A DNA stretch of 46,956 nt from Muribaculaceae bacterium. Lineage in GTDB: Bacteria > Bacteroidota > Bacteroidia > Bacteroidales > Muribaculaceae. The position numbers and the translations under genes were made by a program. The notes under the pieces are model-generated. The model saw only the letters and a list, made by a program, of their open reading frames with translations. It was not told the DNA's origin and did not search any database. The stretch is taken from NCBI GenBank assembly GCA_017624155.1, contig JAGANS010000046.1, positions 1 through 46,956 on the forward strand, in the 5' to 3' direction. How positions within the stretch are numbered: position 1 is the stretch's first letter; every line of letters starts with the position of its first letter. This document shows, piece after piece, positions 1 to 7,505 of this stretch.

Positions 1-120
1 CGGGCCAAAAGGTACTATCACCCTCTTGCCGATGCTGATACGCGCCTCCATCTCCTGAGGCACACGATAGGTAAAAGCCCCGTCGAGCGGACGCGGCACT
101 ATCACGCTAACATACATCAT
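1..120 (-). CDS. priA: Primosomal protein N' PriA, N-terminal fragment
   Basis: This is the first 40 codons of a gene running off the left edge. The translation begins MMYVSVIVPRPLDGAFTYRV and continues through IGKRVIVPFGP. That is the characteristic start of the PriA DNA-binding domain, a beta-rich module that recognises the 3' end of the leading strand at stalled forks. PriA is a superfamily 2 helicase that reloads the replisome; its helicase and zinc-binding parts lie outside the window. The first ATG (118-120) overlaps the dnaG stop in an ATGA arrangement, so translation is probably coupled. A second ATG follows directly (115-117), and either could be used. The functional call rests only on the N-terminus. 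Confidence 0.85.
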   Translation of the reverse strand, partial: MMYVSVIVPRPLDGAFTYRVPQEMEARISIGKRVIVPFGP

Positions 121-2330
121 GGCATTATCACTATCTCACCCGTATATTTGTCAAACTCCATGCTTATATCTTTAAGCTTCCGATATTCAAGCATCAGGGC
201 CATAGCCTCCTCGTTGCTGTGTGGCTTGTCAAGTTCAGCCGTGAGCTTTTGCAGTTTCTCTTTTAGCAGTACACTTTTGAGAGTGTTGACAGCGAGGGGC
301 AATTTGCGGCAGGCGTCGGCTCTGGGATCAACACGAGGATACATGCGCGACAGCACTACATTGTCGGAGGTAAGCTTTGCGACAAGATCGGTCAGCGACC
401 TGTCGTCGGAACGCAACAGATGTTTGCGCACAAACGAAGATGCGAAATTATCGACACCTTCGTTGAATTCCTTATCAAGGCGCTCGGTAAGTGCGTTTTC
501 AAGCTTCTCGATGGTGTCCATATCCACGCCACGGTTGCGGATATCCTCACGGCCGAGCGCAAGAGCCGTGGCACGCTGTTCCAGCAGTTCGCGCTCGCGC
601 TCGGCCCATTCAGCGGGCCATACGCTGTCGCGCAGCCACAGGGCCTGCTTCCATATCTCGGCAAAAGGCGGATACGAAAAGCATATATCGTCATTGGCAA
701 ATTCGGCTTCCACATAGCTTACGACCGTCATCGGCACAGGCTCTTCGTCACCTTCGCCCCTATACACATCACACATATACAGGAGCCCTCTGCGAAGCAC
801 ATATTTAATAACCTCTTCTTCGGCAAGATATACAGCATGCGATACCTGCGTCTGTGAATCCGGGGATGCAACTGCCGCCGTAACGGCCTGTGCCTCGGCC
901 ATATCGGCCGGCGGCTCCACGGGCGGCATCTCCGGTGCTGCGCCAGTGCCGTGCTCCGTGATATCGCTGATGCTTTCGCGGGCCTTGTCAGCCTGACGCT
1001 TATTATAGGCGGCCTCGGCATTCTTCGCCACAAAGCGTTTAAGCTGAGCCGACAGCGTGGCGGCATCCACGCCCACCTTGCGCGCACATTCATCAAGATA
1101 CAGCGACTGCTCCACCACATCGGGGATTATGGCGATCGTCTGCAATATGTCGTTGATAGCCTCGGTACGTGCACGCGGGTCATTGCCTGCATCCTTCATC
1201 AGGACTTCCACCTTGAACCCGATAAGATCCTGCCGATGCTCCTCGAGATATGCCTCGACCTCGCCCGAAGAATGATTCTGAGCGAATGAATCGGGGTCAT
1301 CGCCTTCGGGCAACAACACCACGCGCAGCGACAGCCCCGCGGCTATAAGCATGTTGATGCCGCGCAACGAGGCCTTTATGCCCGCGGCATCCGAATCATA
1401 TATAAGTGTCACCGAGTCGGCAAAGCGCTTTATCATGCGTATCTGTCCCTCGGTAAGCGATGTGCCCGATGATGCGACCACATTCTCCACGCCGGCCTGA
1501 TGCATGGATATGACATCCATATATCCCTCGACGAGGATACAGTCTTTTTTCTTGGCTATAGCCGTACGGGCCTGATACATGCCATATAGCTCGCGGCTTT
1601 TGGAATATATGAGGCTTTCGGGCGAATTGACATATTTGGCTACGGTCTTTTCCTTGCGCAGCGTGCGGCCGCCAAAGGCAACGACGCGGCCCGACAAGGA
1701 GTGCACCGGATATATCACACGGCCCTTGAAGCGGTCGTACATCGTTCCACGGTCGGTCTTTATCGCAAGACCTGTTTCGGTAAGATGCTTCTCGGTAAAA
1801 CCGGCGGCAATGGCTTTCTTGTACAGGTCGTCAGGACGGTCGAGGGCGTATCCGAGATGGAAACGTTTTATCATGGCATCGGATATGCCGCGCTCGCGAA
1901 AGTATGCAAGGCCTATCGCACGGCCATCCTCTGTATTGGCAAGTGTCTCCTCAAAATGTCTGAGCGCAAATTCATTAGCGGCGAACATCCGCTCGCGTGC
2001 GGCATCGGCCTCCTTCTCCTCGCTCGTGAGTTCACGTTCCTTCACCTCTATATTATACTTGCGGGCAAGCCACTTGAGCGCCTCGGTATAATTCATGTTT
2101 TCGAGGTCCATCAGAAAGCTTACTGCCGTGCCGGCTTTGCCGCAACTGAAGCACTTGAAGATACCGCGCGACGGACTCACCGAGAACGACGGTGTGCGTT
2201 CGTTGTGGAACGGACACAGCCCCAGGTAGCTCGATCCCCGCTTTTTGAGCGACACAAAGTCACTCACGACATCCACGATATTCGTGGCGTCGAGAATTTT
2301 GTCGACTGTTATACGGTCAATCTTTGCCAT
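117..2330 (-). CDS. dnaG: DNA primase DnaG
   Basis: This 737-residue protein synthesises the RNA primers for chromosome replication. The N-terminal CHC2 zinc finger is visible as C39-P-F-H42 and C60-F-S-C63. The TOPRIM catalytic core follows, with VEGYMDV (E268, D272) and YDSDAAG near residue 315. The last 200 or so residues are the variable helicase-interaction region, interrupted by an Ala/Pro-rich linker near residues 460-490. The protein is longer than E. coli DnaG (581 aa), mainly because of that linker and tail. The gene starts 3 nt after the stop of the gldB-like gene, and its own stop overlaps priA, so the three genes read as one operon. No defect is seen. Confidence 0.97.
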   Translation of the reverse strand: MAKIDRITVDKILDATNIVDVVSDFVSLKKRGSSYLGLCPFHNERTPSFSVSPSRGIFKCFSCGKAGTAVSFLMDLENMNYTEALKWLARKYNIEVKERELTSEEKEADAARERMFAANEFALRHFEETLANTEDGRAIGLAYFRERGISDAMIKRFHLGYALDRPDDLYKKAIAAGFTEKHLTETGLAIKTDRGTMYDRFKGRVIYPVHSLSGRVVAFGGRTLRKEKTVAKYVNSPESLIYSKSRELYGMYQARTAIAKKKDCILVEGYMDVISMHQAGVENVVASSGTSLTEGQIRMIKRFADSVTLIYDSDAAGIKASLRGINMLIAAGLSLRVVLLPEGDDPDSFAQNHSSGEVEAYLEEHRQDLIGFKVEVLMKDAGNDPRARTEAINDILQTIAIIPDVVEQSLYLDECARKVGVDAATLSAQLKRFVAKNAEAAYNKRQADKARESISDITEHGTGAAPEMPPVEPPADMAEAQAVTAAVASPDSQTQVSHAVYLAEEEVIKYVLRRGLLYMCDVYRGEGDEEPVPMTVVSYVEAEFANDDICFSYPPFAEIWKQALWLRDSVWPAEWAERERELLEQRATALALGREDIRNRGVDMDTIEKLENALTERLDKEFNEGVDNFASSFVRKHLLRSDDRSLTDLVAKLTSDNVVLSRMYPRVDPRADACRKLPLAVNTLKSVLLKEKLQKLTAELDKPHSNEEAMALMLEYRKLKDISMEFDKYTGEIVIMP

Positions 2331-2333
2331 CGT

Positions 2334-3302
2334 TCATTCACTGATTAGTACCGCAGGATTGGTATAAAACCCGGGTTGCAGAAGCGATGGCAGCGATGTC
2401 TCGGGATTGGCCTGGAGATATTGCAGGATGAGATAATACCCCAGGAACCGGCCTGCACGGCCGGGTACCTCGGCTCCGAGCACTGATGTGCGTGGAGCCG
2501 GATCCACAAGCCGCGATGCCACTTCCTGCGATGTAGAGTACAGGAATTCCTTGGCAACGAGCATATTCCATATATCAGCCTGATTGTGCTCAAGCCACTG
2601 CAGTTCGGTGGCCGTGCAGCCGAGCGCCCTTTCGAGAGTACCCTGTGGCACAAGCCTTACCTTGGCCATAATCAGTGCACCTTCATAGGCTATACGCGAA
2701 AGTACGGTATTTTCTTTGCCGGGCTTATAGGGATACTGGGTGGCCAGGAGAGCCTCGGTCACATCGTATGGCAGCTGCTCGGGCGACTTTTGCAGGCGGA
2801 GATATTCGGGCCAGCCTTTATATCCGATGTAATCAGGGCCAAGATAATGGTTGAGGGCGATCAGGACACACGAATCGGTAAGCACTACCGACTTGCTGTT
2901 GCCCCACACGACTGCGGCATAGCTGCGGTGCGGCAATACGAAACCTTCGTTCTGCGCCTTTGCCTCTATCCGTCCTAAAGTAGCCTCTATGGGCTTGAGA
3001 GTCTTATATACACTGTCGACCGACGGAGTGAATATCTTCACCTGCGGCGACTCTGACCATCGTACAAGGACAGAGTCGCCGAGACTATCAACACCCATAA
3101 AACTGAACATTGCACGCAGCGGAAGCGAATCGACTGTCTCAAATGAATCCCGGCGCCACTCGGGCATCTGCTTATATTCGGCAAGATATTTATACAAGGG
3201 GGCTATCGGCTGCGGGTCAATGACTACACGGCTGTCGCATCCGCCAAGTGTTATCCCAAGCAGGACTGTGAGGGCTACCGTGGCTGTTATGATTTTTTTC
3301 AT
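2334..3302 (-). CDS. GldB-like lipoprotein
   Basis: A 322-residue predicted outer-membrane or periplasmic lipoprotein. The signal peptide ends in a lipobox, ITLGGC, with acylated C22. I chose ATG 3302; a TTG lies two codons further upstream. The body contains LTDSCVLIALNHYLGPDY and a YLRLQKSP segment, the pattern I associate with the GldB family. These proteins were first described as gliding-motility lipoproteins in Flavobacterium and are also kept in non-gliding Bacteroidota. Their biochemical role is not established. The gene is the first of a minus-strand operon with dnaG and priA, with only 3 nt between its stop and dnaG. The family call is from pattern recognition alone, and another DUF2268-like lipoprotein family is possible. 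Confidence 0.62.
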   Translation of the reverse strand: MKKIITATVALTVLLGITLGGCDSRVVIDPQPIAPLYKYLAEYKQMPEWRRDSFETVDSLPLRAMFSFMGVDSLGDSVLVRWSESPQVKIFTPSVDSVYKTLKPIEATLGRIEAKAQNEGFVLPHRSYAAVVWGNSKSVVLTDSCVLIALNHYLGPDYIGYKGWPEYLRLQKSPEQLPYDVTEALLATQYPYKPGKENTVLSRIAYEGALIMAKVRLVPQGTLERALGCTATELQWLEHNQADIWNMLVAKEFLYSTSQEVASRLVDPAPRTSVLGAEVPGRAGRFLGYYLILQYLQANPETSLPSLLQPGFYTNPAVLISE

Positions 3303-3389
3303 CTGCAAATTATGGATATTTGAACCTCAATATTGGCCTTTTCGACTAAAAAGAGGCTTTTCTAAATGCGAAGTTACGGAATTTATATG

Positions 3390-3397
3390 TAATTTTG
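3390..3397 (+). promoter_or_regulatory. Promoter -7 box for the amidase gene
   Basis: The sequence TAATTTTG matches the Bacteroidetes sigma-ABfr -7 consensus TAnnTTTG. The ATG at 3405 follows 7 nt later, so the transcript would have almost no leader. No convincing -33 element was found. Confidence 0.6.
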
Positions 3398-3404
3398 CAC
3401 AGAA

Positions 3405-4499
3405 ATGACCCGCAAACTTCTAAAATCGGTATTTTTTATCTGCATGACTGCCTTTACAGCCATGTCAGCCTCCATACCCTCATTTGCCGCCAAGCGTGCC
3501 GGGAATACCGATGCAGCCTTTACAGTTGTCATTGACCCCGGACATGGCGGCAAGGATCCCGGATGTATCGGCAAGATAACAAATGAAAAGACCATAGTAC
3601 TCGACGTTGCCCGCCGCCTCGGTAACATTCTCAACGAAGAGACTCCCGAGGTAAAAACCGTATTCACCCGCAAGGATGACCGCTTCATACCACTAAACGA
3701 ACGCTCAGCCATCGCCAACCGTGCCAATGCCGACCTGTTCATATCCATTCATGTGAACTCTGTTGATCGGCGCACCCGCGGCCGCGAGAAAATCAATGGC
3801 GCATCGGTATACACTCTCGGCCTGCACCGCAGCGACGACAATCTGGCCGTGGCCATGCGCGAGAACAGTGTCATCGAGCTGGAGCCCGATTTTACCGAAA
3901 CCTATCAGGGCTTCGATCCAAACTCGTCTGAATCATATATTATTTTTGAACTTACCCAGAACAGACACATGCGCCAGTCTATCGACTTTGCCGATGCTGT
4001 CCAGCATGAACTTACCGGTACGGCAGGCCGCGCCGACAAGGGCGTGCGCCAATCTGGTCTTCTTGTGTTAAGGACTACATCGATGCCGGCTGTTCTCATC
4101 GAACTCGACTTTATATGCAATCCTGCCGCCGAGCGTTTCCTTGCATCGGACGACGGCCGCGCCAAATGCGCCAGAGCCATTGCCGACGCATTCAAGAAAT
4201 ATTACGCCGTAAACAAACACGACGACATGCCGACACAACAAGCTGCCGTCACAGCAACCGCCGACGCACCAAAGGCCGAGACCACATATTCGGTCGTATT
4301 GCTCAGTTCCGACACCCGGCTTGAACAGGGCGACCCCAGACTCGCGGGTATGCCCGCAGATGTCGTTGCTCTCCAACTCGACGGCAAGTATAATTACGCC
4401 ACAGGCAAATTTAAAAGCCTCAAGGAAGCGAAAAAACAATTACGCCGACTGGAAAAAAGCTTCCCGAAAGCGTTTATAATAAAAAATGCATCCGATTAA
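3405..4499 (+). CDS. N-acetylmuramoyl-L-alanine amidase (Amidase_3) with SPOR-like C-terminus
   Basis: This 364-residue exported enzyme cleaves the bond between N-acetylmuramic acid and L-alanine in peptidoglycan, typically during daughter-cell separation. Residues 1-28 form a signal peptide ending near SFAA. The Amidase_3 fold shows the zinc ligands H47 (DPGHGGKDPG), E61 (NEKTIVLDVA) and H116 (ISIHVNS), and the catalytic Glu in VLIELDFICN near residue 235. A linker near 260-295 leads to a C-terminal segment, KYNYATGKFKSLKEA to KAFIIKN, that resembles a SPOR peptidoglycan-binding module. The MCE gene follows after 27 nt, an arrangement I would expect to be cotranscribed. The gene is transcribed divergently from the gldB-like gene. 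Confidence 0.9.
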   Translation: MTRKLLKSVFFICMTAFTAMSASIPSFAAKRAGNTDAAFTVVIDPGHGGKDPGCIGKITNEKTIVLDVARRLGNILNEETPEVKTVFTRKDDRFIPLNERSAIANRANADLFISIHVNSVDRRTRGREKINGASVYTLGLHRSDDNLAVAMRENSVIELEPDFTETYQGFDPNSSESYIIFELTQNRHMRQSIDFADAVQHELTGTAGRADKGVRQSGLLVLRTTSMPAVLIELDFICNPAAERFLASDDGRAKCARAIADAFKKYYAVNKHDDMPTQQAAVTATADAPKAETTYSVVLLSSDTRLEQGDPRLAGMPADVVALQLDGKYNYATGKFKSLKEAKKQLRRLEKSFPKAFIIKNASD

Positions 4500-4526
4500 T
4501 CCGCAAATCAAGACGTTTCAACCATA

Positions 4527-5426
4527 ATGAACAAGATCTTTCGCAAAGAAGTAATCATCGGCCTGATAGTCCTCGGGGCCATGGCAGTCCTTTTCATTGG
4601 CATCAACTTCCTCAAAGGTGTCAATGTTTTCAAAGCCGCAAACTATTACTATGTATCGTTTACCGACGTGCAGGGGCTTGCACAAAGCGCGCCCGTGACC
4701 GTCAACGGCTTCAAGGTAGGCCAGGTCCGCGATATTTCCTACGAATATGATAATCCCGGACACGTGCTTGTCGAGCTGTCGCTCGACCGCAACCTGCGCG
4801 TGCCGACCGGCTCAAAAGCCGTCCTTACCTCCGACATTCTCGGCACGGCATCCATCGCGCTCGACATGGCCCACAGTGATAATTATCACAAAGTTGGCGA
4901 CAAGCTCACCGGTGTTGTACCCAAGGGTATGATGGACAATGTGTCAAACGAGCTGCTGCCGTCTCTCTCAGGCTTATTTCCCAAAATCGACACACTCCTA
5001 AGCTCAATCAATGCAATCGTCGGATCACCCGAACTGGCACAGTCGGTAAAGCGCCTCGACGCCATAACAATAAATCTCGAGGCCACCACCCGGCAACTCA
5101 ACGCTGTCATGGCTACACTTCCGCCAATCACCGGCGACATCAAGGCTATTACCGGCAACTTCAATACCGCCTCCGAGGACATTTCGGCCGTAACAGCTTC
5201 GCTTAAGGATGTACCCATCGATTCTATTACCGACAATCTGCAGAAACTTACCGCCAATCTGCATGTACTATCCGAACAGCTCAACGACCCCAATTCCACC
5301 CTCGGAATGCTGACCCACGATCCGGCTCTATACCGCAACCTCAACTCGACAGCCGCCTCGCTCGATTCTCTGTTTGTGGATATCAAACGCAATCCCAAAC
5401 GATATATCAGCATCAAGCTCCTGTAA
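4527..5426 (+). CDS. MlaD family (MCE domain) protein
   Basis: A 299-residue protein with one N-terminal membrane anchor (residues 10-28, GLIVLGAMAVLFIGINFL). An MCE domain follows (about 36-115), starting YYVSFTDVQGLAQSAPVTVNG and containing the typical VNGFKVGQVRDI. MCE proteins form hexameric rings or tubes that move phospholipids between the inner and outer membrane, usually with an MlaE permease and MlaF ATPase. Those partners are not in this window. The C-terminal half is predicted helical with many Leu/Ile and Asn/Thr residues, like the extended coiled region of longer MCE proteins. A strong terminator hairpin follows the stop by 47 nt, closing a two-gene operon with the amidase. Confidence 0.88.
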   Translation: MNKIFRKEVIIGLIVLGAMAVLFIGINFLKGVNVFKAANYYYVSFTDVQGLAQSAPVTVNGFKVGQVRDISYEYDNPGHVLVELSLDRNLRVPTGSKAVLTSDILGTASIALDMAHSDNYHKVGDKLTGVVPKGMMDNVSNELLPSLSGLFPKIDTLLSSINAIVGSPELAQSVKRLDAITINLEATTRQLNAVMATLPPITGDIKAITGNFNTASEDISAVTASLKDVPIDSITDNLQKLTANLHVLSEQLNDPNSTLGMLTHDPALYRNLNSTAASLDSLFVDIKRNPKRYISIKLL

Positions 5427-5473
5427 AATTTCCTGATACAGCATAATATTGCTTATTTAAATTTATTTCAAAT

Positions 5474-5498
5474 AACGCCGGCTTGCGAAGCCGGCGTT
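5474..5498 (+). terminator. Rho-independent terminator after the MCE gene
   Basis: A perfect 11-bp stem (AACGCCGGCTT, loop gcg, AAGCCGGCGTT) sits 47 nt after the MCE stop and is followed by a T-containing tract. It separates the amidase-MCE operon from the dnaA regulatory region. Confidence 0.85.
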
Positions 5499-5795
5499 CT
5501 CATTTGTAAAAGTTGTTATAAATCGGGCGTTCCACGGTTCTCAACACGTTTGTAACTCTTTCCGTGGAACATTAAATATCTCACAATTATCCCTTAATAT
5601 ACATATTATTACTTGTTAAATTTTAAAGTATAGCTTTATTGTTGTTTTTAACGCCTGCCTTAATACGTTGATAACTATAACATTGCACAATTATCGGATT
5701 TTCCAATAAAATATACACTTTATTATTCGGATTTTTTTTTGGAAATTTGTAACTCGAAACAACCACACAACGCACTATACACCTTCACCGCAACA
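5499..5795 (+). promoter_or_regulatory. AT-rich dnaA upstream region with repeats (promoter; possible oriC)
   Basis: No gene is supported here; the stretch precedes the dnaA ATG. It contains a perfect 9-bp inverted repeat GTTCCACGG/CCGTGGAAC (5529-5537, 5562-5570), a direct repeat CACAATTATC (5582-5591, 5686-5695) and a second direct repeat CGGATTTT (5695-5702, 5728-5735) spaced 33 nt apart. There are also near matches to the DnaA box TTATCnACA: TTCTCAACA, and TTATCAACG read on the minus strand inside cgttgataac. A weak -7-like GAAATTTG lies at 5742-5749. This composition would suit dnaA autoregulation or a replication origin, but no cluster of exact DnaA boxes was found. Confidence 0.4.
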
Positions 5796-7187
5796 ATGCA
5801 AGCCACACACCAACAACTATGGGAACAATGCCGGCAATTTATAGCCGACAACATCACGCCCAGCCAATTCAGCGCATGGTTCGCCTCGATCTCCTCAGTG
5901 AGCTTCGAGAATAACGAACTGCGTCTCCGTGTCCCCTCATCATATTACAAGGAGCATCTGGAGCAGAATTTTCCCACCATTATCGAGGCTGCAATCAAGA
6001 AGGTGTACGGCCCCGATGTGACACTCTATTTCTGCTACACTGTGGTTGACGGCCAGCCTGACACATCTCTCAACGAACGTGCTTCCGACCAGTCGAGCAC
6101 GATTCTGAGACAGGCTAAATCCGCCCCGGCCAATCCATTCATCGACAAGAGGCAACAATCATTTGACTCTCAGCTGAATCCCCGGTATAACTTCGAGAAC
6201 TACTGCATGGGGCAATCCAACTGTATCGCCCGTACGATCGCCGAATCGATTGCCAATGATCCCACCAACAAGACGTTCAACCCGCTGTTTGTATTCGGAC
6301 CCACCGGTGTAGGCAAGACACACCTTATACAGGCCGTAGGCATCAGGATCAAGGAACATAACCCCGACGCGCGTGTTCTATATGTCACTGCCCGCCTCTT
6401 CCAGAGCCAGTACACTGCCGCCAACCACAAGGGGCAGATCAACAACTTCTTTCACTTTTACCAGTCGATCGACACCCTTATCATCGACGACGTGCAGGAC
6501 CTTGCCGGCAAACCCGAGACCCAGAACACATTCTTCCATATCTTTAACCAGCTTCATCAGAACAACCGTCAGATCATCCTTTCGAGCGACTGTGCTCCAT
6601 CCGAAATGGATGGTTTTGAGGCCCGTCTGCTGTCACGATTCAAATGGGGAGCTTCGGCAGCCCTTGAGAAGCCTGATATCGAGCTGCGCCGTCAGGTTCT
6701 CATCAAGAAAGCACAGCAGGACGGCCTTGACCTTCCCGCCGATGTTATAGATTATGTGGCCGAGAATGTCACCGACTCGATTCGTGAACTCGAAGGCGTA
6801 GTGGTATCCCTTGTGGCACATGCCACCGTGCTCAACTGCGACATCACCCTCGATCTCGCCCGTCCGGTAGTGGCCAATGCCATACGCATCCGCCGCTCGC
6901 AGGTCAACTTTGAAATGATCATCCAGGCCGTGGCATCGTATTTCAAGCTCGAGCCCGACCTGCTCTTCACCAAGACCCGCAAACGCGAAGTATCTGACCC
7001 GCGACAGATTGTGATGTATCTGGCAAAGAAGATGGCAGGGCTTTCGCTAAAGAATATCGGCACCCGTCTCGGCCGCACTCACGCCACAGTAATATATGCA
7101 TGCCGCAATATAGACGAGCGTATGCCCATCGACAAGGATCTGCGTACATCCATCGAAGCCATCCAGGCATCAATTCAGGGATGCTGA
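5796..7187 (+). CDS. dnaA: Chromosomal replication initiator DnaA
   Basis: DnaA binds origin boxes and melts the origin to start replication. I chose ATG 5796 (MQATHQQLWEQC), giving 463 residues, because domain I of DnaA normally begins with this Leu/Trp helix; the frame stays open upstream but only with non-homologous residues. Domain I covers about 1-80. A short linker leads to the AAA+ domain, with Walker A GPTGVGKTH near residue 168 and Walker B LIIDDVQ near 230. The C-terminal box-binding domain ends with the signature LGRTHATVIYACRNI, equivalent to the usual GRDHTTV motif. The preceding spacer is AT-rich and repeat-bearing. No operon partner follows; dnaN lies about 9 kb away. Confidence 0.97.
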   Translation: MQATHQQLWEQCRQFIADNITPSQFSAWFASISSVSFENNELRLRVPSSYYKEHLEQNFPTIIEAAIKKVYGPDVTLYFCYTVVDGQPDTSLNERASDQSSTILRQAKSAPANPFIDKRQQSFDSQLNPRYNFENYCMGQSNCIARTIAESIANDPTNKTFNPLFVFGPTGVGKTHLIQAVGIRIKEHNPDARVLYVTARLFQSQYTAANHKGQINNFFHFYQSIDTLIIDDVQDLAGKPETQNTFFHIFNQLHQNNRQIILSSDCAPSEMDGFEARLLSRFKWGASAALEKPDIELRRQVLIKKAQQDGLDLPADVIDYVAENVTDSIRELEGVVVSLVAHATVLNCDITLDLARPVVANAIRIRRSQVNFEMIIQAVASYFKLEPDLLFTKTRKREVSDPRQIVMYLAKKMAGLSLKNIGTRLGRTHATVIYACRNIDERMPIDKDLRTSIEAIQASIQGC

Positions 7188-7367
7188 CCTCTACGCCGTC
7201 CCCTATTCACATTTTTTAGATTTATCGATTACAAACATCATATTTTTTCACAAAATATTGGAAGAAAAGTCGAATATTAGGCACAATAGGGTATAAAAGC
7301 TGTAAAACATGTCGTAAAACATATAAAATAATTTGGAGACGCGACAAAAAAGCATGAACTTTGTATC

Positions 7368-7455
7368 GCAAACCTAAAAACAATCTTTTTTACCTTAGAA
7401 ATTGTACCTATTGGAAACCCATAAAAAGAGCCCCCGTGACGGTGGCTCTTTTTAT
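7368..7455 (+). ncRNA. Candidate small RNA of about 88 nt
   Basis: A -33-like TTTGG at 7332-7336 and a -7-like GAACTTTG at 7356-7363 (one mismatch to TAnnTTTG) are 20 nt apart, the normal Bacteroidetes spacing. Transcription would start near 7368 and end at the terminator 7423-7453. The interval has no start codon with a ribosome-binding site and no coding signal. The terminator could instead serve dnaA, whose stop is 236 nt upstream. The transcript is inferred, not shown. Confidence 0.33.
7423..7453 (+). terminator. Strong bidirectional-type terminator hairpin
   Basis: AAAAAGAGCC pairs with GGCTCTTTTT, and the inner CCG/CGG pairs around TGA. The A-tract before and T-tract after the stem would allow termination from either side. 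It ends any transcript from dnaA or from the candidate small RNA just before the symporter promoter. Confidence 0.85.
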
Positions 7456-7465
7456 CATTTTATAC

Positions 7466-7496
7466 TTGCCGGCTTTGCTTCTTTTTTTTACCTTTG
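7466..7496 (+). promoter_or_regulatory. Promoter of the AGCS symporter gene
   Basis: The -33 element TTG (7466-7468) and -7 box TACCTTTG (7489-7496) are 20 nt apart. The ATG at 7506 lies only 9 nt after the box, so the message is probably nearly leaderless. Confidence 0.7.
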
Positions 7497-7505
7497 CACA
7501 GTATT

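Larger units (their letters stand above)
7188..7505 (+). other. Intergenic region after dnaA: candidate RNA, terminator and promoter
   Basis: No coding region is supported in this 318-nt spacer. From left to right it holds an AT-rich stretch, a -33/-7-like pair (TTTG 7332-7335, GAACTTTG 7356-7363), a strong terminator hairpin (7423-7453) and the promoter of the symporter gene (TACCTTTG 7489-7496). The short open frame at 7361-7552 runs through the terminator and is not credible. Confidence 0.6.

Noticed and set aside
148-857. Plus-strand frames inside dnaG.
   Set aside because: They are antisense to the primase C-terminal part, Ser/Arg-rich and without any motif.
3330-3362. Imperfect hairpin GCCTTTT/AAAAGAGGC before the amidase promoter.
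   Set aside because: The pairing needs a bulge and no upstream plus-strand gene would use it.
5582-5591. CACAATTATC as a DnaA box.
   Set aside because: It shares only part of TTATCnACA in either orientation, so it is reported as a repeat and not as a DnaA box.
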